A DNA stretch of 47,834 nt from Candidatus Vogelbacteria bacterium (GCA_016188295.1 JACPIA010000001.1:1-47834), one strand, 5' to 3'; positions 1 through 8,521 are shown, counted from the first letter of the stretch. Notes: generated by a model not told the origin, from the letters alone. Numbers and translations are program-made.

Positions 1-1050
1 ACTAGATTAGCACTCTAATTGCATCACTTCACTTCTTCAGAAAGAGCTGCTTAGGACTTTTGAATTTCAATCGTTTTCGTTCTCGATCGTTGAGTCGCCT
101 GACGACATCCGCCAATTCTTTTGGAGTAATCACATTGAAGTCGATGGACCTCGGGAAATACTGACGTAAGAGTCCGTTGGTATTCTCGTTCGTGCCTCGC
201 TCCCAAAAATGATATGGATATGCAAAATACACGGTCATGCCGGACTTCTTTTCAAGATGTTCCCAGTCAGAGAATTCAGGCCCATTGTCGAGAGTGGCCG
301 TCTTCCGTTTCTTCTTTGGAATGCGCTTGAATCTCTCGATTGCAAGTTTCGTCAGAAGCTCCGCATTCATCTTCGGCAAGAGAAATGCGATGAGGTATCC
401 CGTTCTGCGATCGACAAACGAAACGATGCGCACCCTCCTGTCTCTTCCCATCAAGGTATCACCTTCAAAATCTCCGAGCCTCCCTCGGCGTTCAACGATC
501 TTCGGCCGCTCGTCAATGCGTCGTTTCTTGGCTTGTTCCCTTATTGTTTCTCTCTTCTTGGTGCCATGTCTCCTCCGATACTTTCCTTTTTGTGATCGTA
601 GATATTGCTTGAGATGCGGTGTCCGCTCCTTGATGTATCGGTAGATGGTGCTTGGGGCAAGCGTCTTTCCTTTTCTTTTCAGGACACCGGAGATTTGTTC
701 GGGTGACTTGTGAAGCTTCAATTCTTTCTTGACGAAGCGAAGCAGCGTTCCTTTGATGACCCGAATACTTTCCATGGCAGCAATGCGCTTCATGCGTTTT
801 CCGCGTCTTGCCTCGTGCGGATCGTATCCATTCCTTCCCCCGTATTCCTTGACGTGCCTTGAAACCGAACTGATGTCCTTGCTGATGGCGTGGGCAATGT
901 CCCGGAGCGAATATCCAGCCTTCAGCATCCGCGAAATGCAGGATCGGTCGCCCGAACCTATGTGTGTATGTGACATCCTTCCAGTGTGAGGCCCCGAAAG
1001 GGTGTTGCAATTAGCCTGCAAACTTTGTTGCGTTTAGAGTGAGAATTCAC
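1..1050 (-). mobile_element. IS30-family insertion sequence, copy 1 (left terminus near or just outside the window edge)
   Basis: One IS30-type transposase gene occupies almost the whole element. Imperfect terminal inverted repeats are visible: CACTCTAA at 11-18, followed by GCA and C, faces TTAGAGTG at 1034-1041 preceded by TTGCG. The identity with the second copy at 47700-47834 extends out to base 1050, so the right boundary lies at or near 1050. The left boundary is near base 1 and may be cut by the window edge, so the flanking duplication cannot be checked. Confidence 0.85.
29..976 (-). CDS. IS30-family transposase
   Basis: This is a DDE transposase of about 315 residues that cuts and joins the ends of its own element. 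The N-terminus has the IS30-type helix-turn-helix (AGYSLRDIAHAI followed by SVSRHV). The catalytic core shows GDFEGDT (Asp about 173), TLDNGPEF (Asp about 230) and RGTNENTNGLLRQYFP (Glu about 264), all three acidic residues in their expected motifs. I chose the ATG at 976 because the protein then begins MSHTHIGSGDRS, close to the usual IS30 N-terminus. An in-frame TTG at 1021 would add 15 residues without family similarity. The frame is intact, so the enzyme may be active. A partial identical copy lies at the other end of the window. Confidence 0.93.
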   Translation of the reverse strand: MSHTHIGSGDRSCISRMLKAGYSLRDIAHAISKDISSVSRHVKEYGGRNGYDPHEARRGKRMKRIAAMESIRVIKGTLLRFVKKELKLHKSPEQISGVLKRKGKTLAPSTIYRYIKERTPHLKQYLRSQKGKYRRRHGTKKRETIREQAKKRRIDERPKIVERRGRLGDFEGDTLMGRDRRVRIVSFVDRRTGYLIAFLLPKMNAELLTKLAIERFKRIPKKKRKTATLDNGPEFSDWEHLEKKSGMTVYFAYPYHFWERGTNENTNGLLRQYFPRSIDFNVITPKELADVVRRLNDRERKRLKFKSPKQLFLKK

Positions 1051-1060
1051 TAACGACAAA

Positions 1061-1089
1061 TTGACAGATTAATATGTATTTGCTCTACT
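1061..1089 (+). promoter_or_regulatory. Sigma70-type promoter of the 1151 gene
   Basis: TTGACA at 1061-1066, a 17-base spacer ending in TGC, and TCTACT at 1084-1089 form a full -35 plus extended -10 promoter. The predicted transcript start is near 1096, giving a leader of about 55 bases that carries an SD. The promoter lies just outside the IS30 boundary. Confidence 0.6.
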
Positions 1090-1150
1090 TAGAATTAGAT
1101 TAGAATCTGGCATTGGACCTAGTTTGACAACAAAGGAAAGGAAGCTGACC

Positions 1151-1906
1151 ATGCCAACTATGCTCGGCACAATGCAAGGCGACGCTCTAGGGGTAATTCA
1201 ATACCTTGGACCGTTGATGAAGCATCTGATCGGTGAGGAAATGACCAAGACCTTGCTCGACTTTTTTCAAAAATTGTCGGGCGAGGGCGGCGAGGCCTGG
1301 TGGATGGCGTTTAAGCGCTTTCTCCGCAAAGAGAATCCCTGGATTTTGCTGTTGGACGGAGGTAGTCAACTCGAGCGCTGGTCCCTGATCTACAAAGAGG
1401 TTTTTGGATTGGAGATCAACGTTACGTCGATCAAAATTCCCGCTCAACGACTAGGCTTTGAATGTCTGCTGGTTATACCAAAAGGGCTAACCCTCGGTCA
1501 GATTGTTACGGTCCTGCGGCAGAAGTTTGACGTCTCGTTGTATGTCGAAGATCTGAATCAAGACGTGACGGTCAACTATCGAGTAAATACGGAAACGTAT
1601 GCGATCTGGATCCGTGATGTGGTTGAAGCCGATGAGGATAATAAAAACCTCTCGGCCAACCAGTTGAAAAAGCAAGGGATTGAAGGGGTGACGTTGATGG
1701 AGCGTTTGCTTTACGAGCTTATCTACTTTACGGAGACCGGCAAACATCTAGATGTGGAAAACTGGACGCTTTGCTCCGGCTCCCTTAACTCGGGCGGTGG
1801 CGTGCCGGGCGTGTACTGGGATGCCGACCGCCGCGGGTTGCGCGTCGGCTGGTTCGATCCGGACCGCCGGAGTGACCGCCTACGGGCTCGTGCAGTAGTT
1901 TCCTAA
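1151..1906 (+). CDS. CPR-type hypothetical protein with a GC-rich, Arg/Asp/Tyr/Trp-rich C-terminal tail
   Basis: The function is unknown. I recognise the N-terminus (MPTMLGTMQGDALGVIQYLG, then a segment with KRFLRKENPW at about 55-64) as a family seen, often in several copies, in CPR genomes. The start is the ATG at 1151, preceded by AGGAAG at a spacing of about 8; the open frame runs further up to a TTG at 1124. The product has 251 residues, without signal peptide or membrane segment. The last 45 residues (LCSGSLNSGG, then VPGVYWDADRRGLRVGWFD and SDRLRARAVVS) are encoded by visibly more GC-rich DNA than the rest. They read like a beta-rich exposed module, loosely recalling C-type-lectin-like variable domains; this is inference only. 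No reverse transcriptase lies nearby. Confidence 0.7.
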   Translation: MPTMLGTMQGDALGVIQYLGPLMKHLIGEEMTKTLLDFFQKLSGEGGEAWWMAFKRFLRKENPWILLLDGGSQLERWSLIYKEVFGLEINVTSIKIPAQRLGFECLLVIPKGLTLGQIVTVLRQKFDVSLYVEDLNQDVTVNYRVNTETYAIWIRDVVEADEDNKNLSANQLKKQGIEGVTLMERLLYELIYFTETGKHLDVENWTLCSGSLNSGGGVPGVYWDADRRGLRVGWFDPDRRSDRLRARAVVS

Positions 1907-1932
1907 ATCTTATACCTTTTTACTTTAACTCT

Positions 1933-1968
1933 TGCCCCGACAACTTGTTTGTCGGGGCATCTCTTTTT
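1933..1968 (+). terminator. Intrinsic terminator after the 1151 gene
   Basis: TGCCCCGAC (1933-1941) pairs with GTCGGGGCA (1951-1959) over a 9-base loop, followed by TCTCTTTTT. On the minus strand the hairpin is not followed by a T run, so it serves mainly the plus-strand gene. It separates that gene from the convergent clpP. Confidence 0.85.
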
Positions 1969-1980
1969 AGCTCAATTTTC

Positions 1981-2568
1981 CTAACGGCCGGATTTTTCTT
2001 TAATGATTTGATCGACGATGCCGTATTTTTTGGCCTCGTCCGCGGACATAAAAAAGTCACGGTCGGTATCTTTTTCGATCTGGGAGAGCGATTGGCCGGT
2101 GTTAGTGGCTAACATTTTATTTAAACTGTCTTTGGTCTTAAGAATGTGTTTGGCAGTAATGGCAATGTCGGAGGCTTGGCCCTCGGTACCGCCAAGTGGC
2201 TGATGGACCATCACTTCAGCATTAGGGAGAATAAAACGCTTGCCTTTTTTACCCGCCGCGAGGACGATTGCGCCACCTGAGGCGGCCATACCCACGCATA
2301 CTGTCGAGATATCCGGCTTAACATGGTTCATAGTATCGACAATCGCTAAAGTTGAGGTTACTGATCCACCAGGGGAATTAACATAAAGGGTAATATCTTT
2401 TTTAGGATCCTCTGCTTCTAAAAATAACAGTTGGGCGATAATTAAATTAGCGCTGTAGTCGTCAATGGGGCCACCTAAAAACACAATCCGCTCTTTAAGT
2501 AAGCGTGAGTAAATATCATAGGCGCGCTCGCCTTGAGGGGATTTTTCGATTACTGTCGGAATCAACAT
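1981..2568 (-). CDS. clpP: ATP-dependent Clp protease proteolytic subunit ClpP
   Basis: ClpP is the serine peptidase that forms the double heptameric chamber fed by ClpX- or ClpA-type unfoldases in the cytoplasm. The 195-residue length is typical. The catalytic triad is visible as Ser97 (in MAASGGA), His122 (in MVHQPLGG) and Asp171 (in DTDRDFF), the same numbers as in E. coli ClpP. The residue after the nucleophile is Gly where Met is usual (ASGGA for ASMGA). The gene starts 14 bases downstream of tig, an old conserved pairing of chaperone and protease; clpX is not in the window. No SD precedes the ATG, consistent with translation in an operon with tig. Confidence 0.97.
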   Translation of the reverse strand: MLIPTVIEKSPQGERAYDIYSRLLKERIVFLGGPIDDYSANLIIAQLLFLEAEDPKKDITLYVNSPGGSVTSTLAIVDTMNHVKPDISTVCVGMAASGGAIVLAAGKKGKRFILPNAEVMVHQPLGGTEGQASDIAITAKHILKTKDSLNKMLATNTGQSLSQIEKDTDRDFFMSADEAKKYGIVDQIIKEKSGR

Positions 2569-2582
2569 AAGCCAGCAGTATA

Positions 2583-3464
2583 TCAGTTTGAGGCTAAGGT
2601 TTCAAGCGCCTGATAAACCTGCTCATGAGCTAAATAACCAGTTACATAAGTGCGTAATCTATTCTCGTCTGCTCTCGGGTAATGAGTCTTTAACTGACCA
2701 ATTTCTTTAGTGATCTCCTCCTCATTTGGTTTAATTTTTAAATCGAGCGTTAAAGCATCTAAAATTAAGCCTAAGCGGACGCGTTTGTCGGCATCAGGTT
2801 GCCAATCGGTCTTTAATTCTTCAACCGTTTTTTTAAGATGAGTCAAATAATCAGTAAAATTTAACTGCATACTCTCAATACTGGCGCGTAATTCCGCCAA
2901 CATTTTGTCGAGTTCGTAGTCAATTAACACCATTGGCAAGGTGAGACCTTGACAATGGGCGCTGATCGCTTCCAGCATCGCTACCCGTTGCTTGTTTTTA
3001 TGCTTTAATTTCTCTTCTTCTTTTTCTGTCTCGGTCGCCTCGGCTTTTTCTGGTCCAGTTTCGATTGGCTTTAATTCTTTAATTATTTTTTTATAATCGG
3101 GCAAAATAATAGTTGGTACAATGGCGGTCGTAATTTCTAGCTCCAACGAATTACCTGCCGCTAACTTAGTCACCTTAACACTCGGCTCACCGACGGCATC
3201 TAATTTTTCTTGCTTAATTATCATTGGATAATGCTCGCGGATCGCCTCGTTGGCCATTTGCCATAAAATTTTACCCTCACCGACCTCGCGGGCCACTAAG
3301 TCGCTCGGAGCGTGACCCTTGCGGAAGCCGGGCAACTCCACCTCCTTAACTAATGCTCTAATAACCTTAGGCCGATAAGCATCAAAAACCTCACTCGGTA
3401 AAGTGAGATTTAGGGTGACGGTAGCGTCACTGGCATTTTCTGTTTTAGTAACAACAGTAAACAT
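2583..3464 (-). CDS. tig: Trigger factor lacking the PPIase domain
   Basis: Trigger factor binds the ribosome at L23 and shields nascent chains. The ribosome-binding signature GFRKGHAP is at residues 46-53 in a complete N-terminal domain. The protein has 293 residues against about 430 in E. coli. After the N-terminal domain comes a charged Glu/Lys linker (about 130-157), then directly the helical C-terminal chaperone domain. The FKBP-like peptidyl-prolyl isomerase domain is absent. The frame is clean across this junction, so this is a compact form, not an assembly break. It is followed by clpP and preceded by an 89-aa membrane protein gene in the same direction. Confidence 0.93.
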   Translation of the reverse strand: MFTVVTKTENASDATVTLNLTLPSEVFDAYRPKVIRALVKEVELPGFRKGHAPSDLVAREVGEGKILWQMANEAIREHYPMIIKQEKLDAVGEPSVKVTKLAAGNSLELEITTAIVPTIILPDYKKIIKELKPIETGPEKAEATETEKEEEKLKHKNKQRVAMLEAISAHCQGLTLPMVLIDYELDKMLAELRASIESMQLNFTDYLTHLKKTVEELKTDWQPDADKRVRLGLILDALTLDLKIKPNEEEITKEIGQLKTHYPRADENRLRTYVTGYLAHEQVYQALETLASN

Positions 3465-3478
3465 CTAACAATGTCGGT

Positions 3479-3748
3479 TTAGAGTTTTAACTCCGCTTCG
3501 ATCTGCTCCAATTCGGCGTCTAAATTATCGATATTAGTATCTTCAATATCGGCTTTAATATCTTCTAGCTTAGTTGAAGTACCTTGCGTTTTCAGCTCCT
3601 CCGCAGTCGGTGGCGTCGTGTTGGCCGGTTTAATCCAATTTTGCTTAAAAATGTAAACACCGCCAATTATCAAGATGATGATAATGAGGATTGAGCCGAT
3701 TAACGGACCAGGACTGTTTTCTTGAGTCGGATTTAGATTTGTTTCCAT
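3479..3748 (-). CDS. Small single-pass membrane protein, function unknown
   Basis: The 89-residue protein has a short polar N-terminus (METNLNPTQENSPG), one strongly hydrophobic segment of about 19 residues rich in Ile and Leu (about 16-34), and an acidic tail with a Glu/Asp/Leu pattern (about 62-89) that looks like a short coiled coil. No family is recognised. It sits 5 bases after the secreted coiled-coil gene at 3754 and 14 bases before tig, so the three are probably co-transcribed. The tail may face outside and pair with the neighbouring coiled-coil protein; this is inference. Confidence 0.7.
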   Translation of the reverse strand: METNLNPTQENSPGPLIGSILIIIILIIGGVYIFKQNWIKPANTTPPTAEELKTQGTSTKLEDIKADIEDTNIDNLDAELEQIEAELKL

Positions 3749-3753
3749 ATAAT

Positions 3754-4467
3754 TTATTGATTAGTGGTAGTGGTAGTGGCGGTGGAAGTGGCCGTGTTCC
3801 TGTCATTGACCGGGCCGACACCTTCAATTAAGCGAATTACTTCGATTAACTTGGCATGAGCGGTCTTAATGCTGTCGCGGACCTGACTGACTGCTTGTCG
3901 GATATCTCCAAAAGCGGTTTTAGGAGTCGAGCTGGCTAAAATATTGTCAATTTCCGTTGGCAAAGTCGCTAATTTATCCCGACTGTCTTTAATCAGGTTT
4001 TTAGTCTCATCTAATTTTGGTTTGGCTTCGTCAGTGAGCCGGCCGCTGTCTTCTAGACGTTCAATAAATCTATCAATCCGCGTTAAAACGGCCGCAAAGC
4101 GCTGAATCATAATAGCGCCAAAACGGCGGATATTCTCTTGGCGTTTCTCGTCAATCCAATTTTTTATCGCGACGGTAGTGCTGGCAATCACCACTCGGCG
4201 TTCGTCACGCAATTCTTCACGCGCTTCTTTAAAATCGGCGCTGGAGCTGGTGGCCAGTGTTAGACGTTCCTCAAGCAACCGGCGCCGCCGTTCTTCAATC
4301 TCCCGAAAAGCTTCTCTCCGTTCGTCACGGATACTCTCTCGGATAGTACGAATTTTATTTAAGTAATCAAGTTGTTCCGTGGTGGTACTGCCGGTTTCAG
4401 CCAGGGCGCTTAGGCTACCACCAAAGATAGCCATCAGGGTTACCAAGCCGATAATTAGTGATTTCAT
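3754..4467 (-). CDS. Secreted, highly charged coiled-coil protein
   Basis: The 237-residue protein starts with a signal peptide (MKSLIIGLVTLMAIFGG, then SLSALA before ETGS). The mature part is nearly all helical, with a long Arg/Glu-rich stretch (about 45-75, RRRRLLEERL) and further heptad-like segments to residue about 215. The tail is Thr/Ser-rich (TATSTATTTTTNQ). This composition is common in CPR envelope proteins of unknown role. It is the first gene of the run toward the 89-aa membrane protein and tig. No enzymatic motif is visible. Confidence 0.72.
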   Translation of the reverse strand: MKSLIIGLVTLMAIFGGSLSALAETGSTTTEQLDYLNKIRTIRESIRDERREAFREIEERRRRLLEERLTLATSSSADFKEAREELRDERRVVIASTTVAIKNWIDEKRQENIRRFGAIMIQRFAAVLTRIDRFIERLEDSGRLTDEAKPKLDETKNLIKDSRDKLATLPTEIDNILASSTPKTAFGDIRQAVSQVRDSIKTAHAKLIEVIRLIEGVGPVNDRNTATSTATTTTTNQ

Positions 4468-4494
4468 ATTAGTTTTAAAGAGAAATTAACTATT

Positions 4495-4522
4495 AAACCA
4501 CCTCTAAATAAAGAGGTGGTTT
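4495..4522 (-). terminator. Probable terminator downstream of ppa
   Basis: AAACCACCTCT (4495-4505) pairs perfectly with AGAGGTGGTTT (4512-4522) over a 6-base loop. Read on the minus strand it follows ppa, but the T tract is short (GGTTTAATAG), so termination may be partial and the genes beyond could be read through. Confidence 0.6.
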
Positions 4523-4542
4523 AATGATAGCACAAAATCAGT

Positions 4543-5067
4543 TTATTTTGAATACCGGTCTTGGTATTGCTTGCGGGAACACTCAAAGTCCGCTTGGGCT
4601 TTGCTTTTAGGCTCCCAATTGCCGACTAGCACTTCTTTACGCTGTAAATCCTTGTAAACGCGGAAAAAGTGATGAATCTCTTCTAGAGTGTGCGGTTCTA
4701 AATCAATCAAATCTTGAATACTATTAAAGCGCGGGTCGTTTTTAGGGACGCCGAGCACCTTGGTATCGCTGTCGCCACCGTCAGTCATGGAGAGGACGCC
4801 AATGGGTCGCGTGGCCACTAAACAGCCAGGTACAAACGGTTCATGTGAGAGCACGAGCACATCTAAAGGATCGCCATCATCCCACAAAGTTTGAGGGACA
4901 AAGCCATAATTGGCCGGATAATGCATTGGCGAGTAAAGCACCCGATCGACGTGGATTAAACCGGTTTTTTTGTCTAACTCGTATTTGACGCGCGAAAGTT
5001 TAGGGATTTCAACAATCACATTAAACACTTCTTTAGTTCCGGGCGGGATATCATGCCACAAATTCAT
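4543..5067 (-). CDS. ppa: Inorganic pyrophosphatase, family I
   Basis: It hydrolyses pyrophosphate to phosphate in the cytoplasm and so pulls forward biosynthetic reactions such as tRNA charging and nucleic acid synthesis. The family signature DGDPLD is at residues 64-69, and YPANYGFVPQT (about 50-60) is the conserved substrate-pocket strand. The length of 174 residues is normal for the bacterial hexameric enzyme. The gene lies 11 bases after nusA on the same strand. The short gap contains a CT-rich repeat (on the coding strand CTAACCTCTAAA just before the start), the same kind of sequence seen upstream of fusA. Confidence 0.97.
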   Translation of the reverse strand: MNLWHDIPPGTKEVFNVIVEIPKLSRVKYELDKKTGLIHVDRVLYSPMHYPANYGFVPQTLWDDGDPLDVLVLSHEPFVPGCLVATRPIGVLSMTDGGDSDTKVLGVPKNDPRFNSIQDLIDLEPHTLEEIHHFFRVYKDLQRKEVLVGNWEPKSKAQADFECSRKQYQDRYSK

Positions 5068-5078
5068 AGATTTAGAGG

Positions 5079-6269
5079 TTAGATATTAGAGGTTGGAGGT
5101 TCGATTATTTCTGGAATTTCGTTTAAGTTAGGGGCGACAATATCAATCTTCCAGCCGGTTAATTTGGCGGCTAATCGCGCATTTTGACCACCTTTGCCCA
5201 CCGCGAGGGAGAATTGGTCCGCCGGCACCTCAATGGTGGCTTGGTGTAGCTCCTCATCTAAGTTCACTTTATTAATTTTAGCGGGAGAGAGGGCGTGTTG
5301 GATAAAGCTCTCGGCATTCTCCGACCAGCCAATAATGTCAATCTTTTCCCCGCCTAACTCGGCAATTACCGTCGAGACGCGGGAGCCTTTTTGACCGACA
5401 CAGGCGCCGACCGGATCAATGCCATTATCGCCCGACCAGACGGCAATTTTGGTTCGAGCGCCGGCCTCGCGAGCAATGGCTTTAATCTCGACGGCGCCAT
5501 TAGCGATCTCCGGCGCTTCAATCTCGAATAATTTTTTAATGAATTGCGGGTGGGCGCGGGAGAGACGAAGAGTAATTCCTCGCGGGGTCTCCTCCACTAA
5601 CATTAAATAAGCTCGTAAACGCTCACCTTGGCGGTAAAACTCGCCTGGGATTTGCTCATCATAAGGCAAAATAGCGGTCGCGCGGCCTAAATCGACTAAG
5701 ACATTACCGCGCTCGATCTTTTGGACTTTACCGTTAATAATTTCCCCTTGGCGGTGGGAATACTCGTCTAAAATAGAACCCTTTTCGGCTTCGCGAATAC
5801 GTTGGATAATCACTTGTTTGGCGGTTTGGGCGGCAATCCGGCCATAATCTTCTTTAGCCTCAAGGGGAAAGGTCAACTCATCACCTAGATTGGCCTCCCG
5901 TTTTATTTTACGGGCATCGGCCAACATAATATGATGTTCCGCATTAAAGCGGGGTTTTTCCACTGTTTCATCGGTGTCAGTCCCGCCGGTTATCGGCGCT
6001 AAACCAGCAAACTCCTCTGGCTCAATTTCCTCATCGCCGTCCGGTATCCGGACCGTGCTCTCATCCACCACGATTTTAACTTGGTAAAACTCGGCGGCGC
6101 CAGTGTCTAAATCTAAATTAGCTCTAATAATCTGGCCTTTTTTGCCATAATCTTTTTTGTAAGCGGCGGTTAAGGCATCAACAATCGCCTCGATGATTTT
6201 ATCCTTCGAGATATGACGCTCCTCCTCTAATTGTTCCAAGGCCCCCTTAAGGGCTTTTAAATCCATCAT
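5079..6269 (-). CDS. nusA: Transcription termination/antitermination factor NusA
   Basis: NusA binds RNA polymerase and nascent RNA and modulates pausing and termination. The 396 residues show an N-terminal polymerase-binding domain with an acidic insertion (DGDEEIEPEEF), an S1 domain from about residue 175 (GEIINGKVQKIERGNVLVDLG), then two KH domains (VGACVGQKGSRV and SLAVGKGGQNARLAAKL, both with the GxxG loop). There are no C-terminal acidic repeats of the E. coli kind. Two adjacent ATG codons begin the frame (6269 and 6266). It is the first gene of the nusA-ppa pair. Confidence 0.96.
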   Translation of the reverse strand: MMDLKALKGALEQLEEERHISKDKIIEAIVDALTAAYKKDYGKKGQIIRANLDLDTGAAEFYQVKIVVDESTVRIPDGDEEIEPEEFAGLAPITGGTDTDETVEKPRFNAEHHIMLADARKIKREANLGDELTFPLEAKEDYGRIAAQTAKQVIIQRIREAEKGSILDEYSHRQGEIINGKVQKIERGNVLVDLGRATAILPYDEQIPGEFYRQGERLRAYLMLVEETPRGITLRLSRAHPQFIKKLFEIEAPEIANGAVEIKAIAREAGARTKIAVWSGDNGIDPVGACVGQKGSRVSTVIAELGGEKIDIIGWSENAESFIQHALSPAKINKVNLDEELHQATIEVPADQFSLAVGKGGQNARLAAKLTGWKIDIVAPNLNEIPEIIEPPTSNI

Positions 6270-6426
6270 ATTTTCTTATTTAAGGCTATTTTGAGTAAAA
6301 AAAGTGCCCGTGGGCACGGACATCACCACTACATCTTATCCACATCATTGCTTAAAGTCAATCTATCTTCTGGGGAGTCGTGTTATGCTATAAAGCATAT
6401 TATCCTAACCGATTTACATCATCATT

Positions 6427-8427
6427 ATGTCTAAATTATTATCTGCGATTCTGTTGGTGCTCGCTTTTGTTGTTGCTATGCCAATTGCTTTAGCTGATTG
6501 GACTGCGCCAATCGCGACTCCGCCGACTTGTGCCACTGGCAGTCCCGGTTGTGATGCGCCGATCAATGTTTCGGCTAATGATCAAATTAAAGCCGGTAGT
6601 CTAAAAGCCGGTGTCCTAGGCGTGGGTAACAATTTATCATCTTGGATTTTGCAAAATCGGACTGATGCCGGCTTGGGCGGTGCTTTTAATATCGCCAAGA
6701 TTAATAATGCCGTCTCCTTAGGTAATTTTTTCACTATTGCCGCCACTAGTAGTTCTTTAGGTAATATCGGTATTGGAACAATCTGGCCGGTTTATAAACT
6801 GCATCTTTATGGCTCTAATCCAACCATTGCTCTCCAGGCTCTAGGTGGTAATGCTTGGGGTTTACGTAGTTGGAGTGATGGTAATTTCTATATCAATGAT
6901 CTTACTAATAATAATGCCGCTGGTGCCGGCACTCGGATGAGAATCGAGACAGCTACCGGTAATGTTGTCCTTGGTTTAGGTAGTAAACCCAACGCCGCAT
7001 TGGAGTTGGGTGGTAGTATCTCTGGCAAAGAGCCTAATGCTGGAAAACTGGGGTATAATTTATTTACTGGTCAAGGCGAGGGTATTGATATTGTTGGTGG
7101 CGGTCCTTCGGTTGGCGCCCGTGAAGTTCGCATTTGGGACAATCTTCAAGTCTGTAATCCAACTAACAGTATTTGTACTGATGTCGTGGGCGGTGGCGGT
7201 GGTAGCTCCAATTGGGAGGCAATCAGCGGAGTAGCTAATAGTCTCCAAAACAAAAATACTGGCATTGTCCGCGTCAAAGGCGGCCGTTTGCAGGTAACGG
7301 GGAATGCTAACACATTACCTCCAACTGCAACTGGCAGTAAAGGATTGGAGCTTGGTTTTGATTTGGATGCAGATACTCCAACTGGTGGTCAAGCAAACGA
7401 GGGAGTATTGACTAGTATGGACCGCAGTTCTGGAGCAGTATTACAATCAATGCGTTATAACGCCTCTCAACATCGGTTTTTAGTTAATGATAAAAATACG
7501 TTACAAATTAGTCCAAATAATAATGGTAATGCGGGTTTTGTCAGAAGCACTGGCCGTATTCAAGTAACCGGTAATGCTATTCCCGCAAATGGTAAGGGTC
7601 TGGAATTAGGCTTTCTTGATAATGAGGGAGTGATAACAACTCGTGATATTGATGCTAATCCAACGTTTCCGTCTTTATTAGGTACTAGATACAATGGAAC
7701 ATATCATACATTCCAAATTGGTGGTGTTGATGCGTTTAAGATTAATTCAGCTGGAAATATCGGTGTTGGTACTAGTGTCAACAACCCTTCCGCTAAATTG
7801 GATATTGGTGGCAATATAAGAATTGCGGATGGTACTCAAGGTGCTGGTAAAGTCTTAACCTCTAATGCTAATGGTGTAGCTAGTTGGCAAGACCCAACAG
7901 GAGGAGGATTACCAACTGGGACTACCGATCAAACTTTGCGCCACAATGGTACTAGTTGGGTGGCCAATAACTTTTTAAAGAGTTCTGCTAATCAGGTAAA
8001 TATCGGTATGGGTGTTGACACAGCTTCCACTGTTATATTGGGAATTAATGGTAAAGTACAAATCCTTGGCGGTGATCCTGGATCAGGTAAAGTCTTAACT
8101 TCTGATGCTAGTGGTGTGGCCTCTTGGCAGACACCAACAGGAGGAACACCTCTCCCTCCTCCAGGTCCTAATGGTGATGTGCTTACGGTTGTTAATAATA
8201 TCTGGACCAGTCAGGCCCCAGGTTACATCCGAGGCGGTCATTATGGATATGGTAGGACAACTACTGCATCTTACTGGCCTGGTTGTTACGATAGAGTAAA
8301 TCCAATGTCAACATCTTGTAGTTGTCCTGATGGATTTACTAGATACAAGATGGGAAAAGAGACAATAAATCCGAATTTCCCTGCATCTTCATATGATAAT
8401 GAATTCTACACTTGTATTAAAAACTAA
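6427..8427 (+). CDS. Secreted fibre-like surface protein with repeats and a Cys-rich C-terminus
   Basis: The 666-residue protein has a signal peptide (MSKLLSAILLVLAFVVAMPIALA, cleavage before DWTAP). The body is Gly/Asn/Ser-rich and low in charge. It has recurring motifs typical of trimeric fibres and phage tail-fibre-like proteins: GNIGIGT (about 115) and NIGVGT, two copies of GKVLTS(N/D)A(N/S)GVASWQ near residues 473 and 556, and repeated LELGF units. The last 70 residues contain several Cys (PGCYD, SCSCPDGF, YTCIKN) and probably form a disulfide-bonded cap. I know this architecture from Parcubacteria surface proteins; a role in attachment to a host cell is inference. Its terminator at 8458 isolates it from the next gene. 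Confidence 0.78.
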   Translation: MSKLLSAILLVLAFVVAMPIALADWTAPIATPPTCATGSPGCDAPINVSANDQIKAGSLKAGVLGVGNNLSSWILQNRTDAGLGGAFNIAKINNAVSLGNFFTIAATSSSLGNIGIGTIWPVYKLHLYGSNPTIALQALGGNAWGLRSWSDGNFYINDLTNNNAAGAGTRMRIETATGNVVLGLGSKPNAALELGGSISGKEPNAGKLGYNLFTGQGEGIDIVGGGPSVGAREVRIWDNLQVCNPTNSICTDVVGGGGGSSNWEAISGVANSLQNKNTGIVRVKGGRLQVTGNANTLPPTATGSKGLELGFDLDADTPTGGQANEGVLTSMDRSSGAVLQSMRYNASQHRFLVNDKNTLQISPNNNGNAGFVRSTGRIQVTGNAIPANGKGLELGFLDNEGVITTRDIDANPTFPSLLGTRYNGTYHTFQIGGVDAFKINSAGNIGVGTSVNNPSAKLDIGGNIRIADGTQGAGKVLTSNANGVASWQDPTGGGLPTGTTDQTLRHNGTSWVANNFLKSSANQVNIGMGVDTASTVILGINGKVQILGGDPGSGKVLTSDASGVASWQTPTGGTPLPPPGPNGDVLTVVNNIWTSQAPGYIRGGHYGYGRTTTASYWPGCYDRVNPMSTSCSCPDGFTRYKMGKETINPNFPASSYDNEFYTCIKN

Positions 8428-8435
8428 GTAGCCTC

Positions 8436-8455
8436 CGGCAAGGCGAGGCCTTGAC
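8436..8455. repeat. Short intergenic palindrome, copy 1
   Basis: CAAGGC, loop GAG, GCCTTG, with CGG before and AC after. It is the inverted form of the copies at 8501 and 8884 and lies just after the fibre-protein stop codon. Confidence 0.75.
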
Positions 8456-8457
8456 AC

Positions 8458-8492
8458 CAAAGAAACAGCCCTGAATAAGGGTTTTTTCTTTG
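8458..8492 (+). terminator. Intrinsic terminator of the fibre-protein gene
   Basis: CCCT (8469-8472) pairs with AGGG (8478-8481), and the stem extends outwards through CAAAGAAA and TTTTCTTTG. Six Ts follow directly at 8482-8487. It lies between palindrome copies 1 and 2, which face each other. Confidence 0.85.
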
Positions 8493-8500
8493 TTCTCCAT

Positions 8501-8521
8501 TGTCAAGGCCTCGCCTTGACA
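8501..8521. repeat. Short intergenic palindrome, copy 2
   Basis: TGTCAAGGC, loop CTC, GCCTTGACA: a perfect 9-bp stem. The right arm ends in TTGACA, which resembles a -35 box, but the next -10 box (8560) is too far away to pair with it. Confidence 0.8.

Noticed and set aside
209-989. Several plus-strand open frames across the left IS30 element.
   Set aside because: They are shadows of the transposase, whose catalytic motifs are all on the minus strand.
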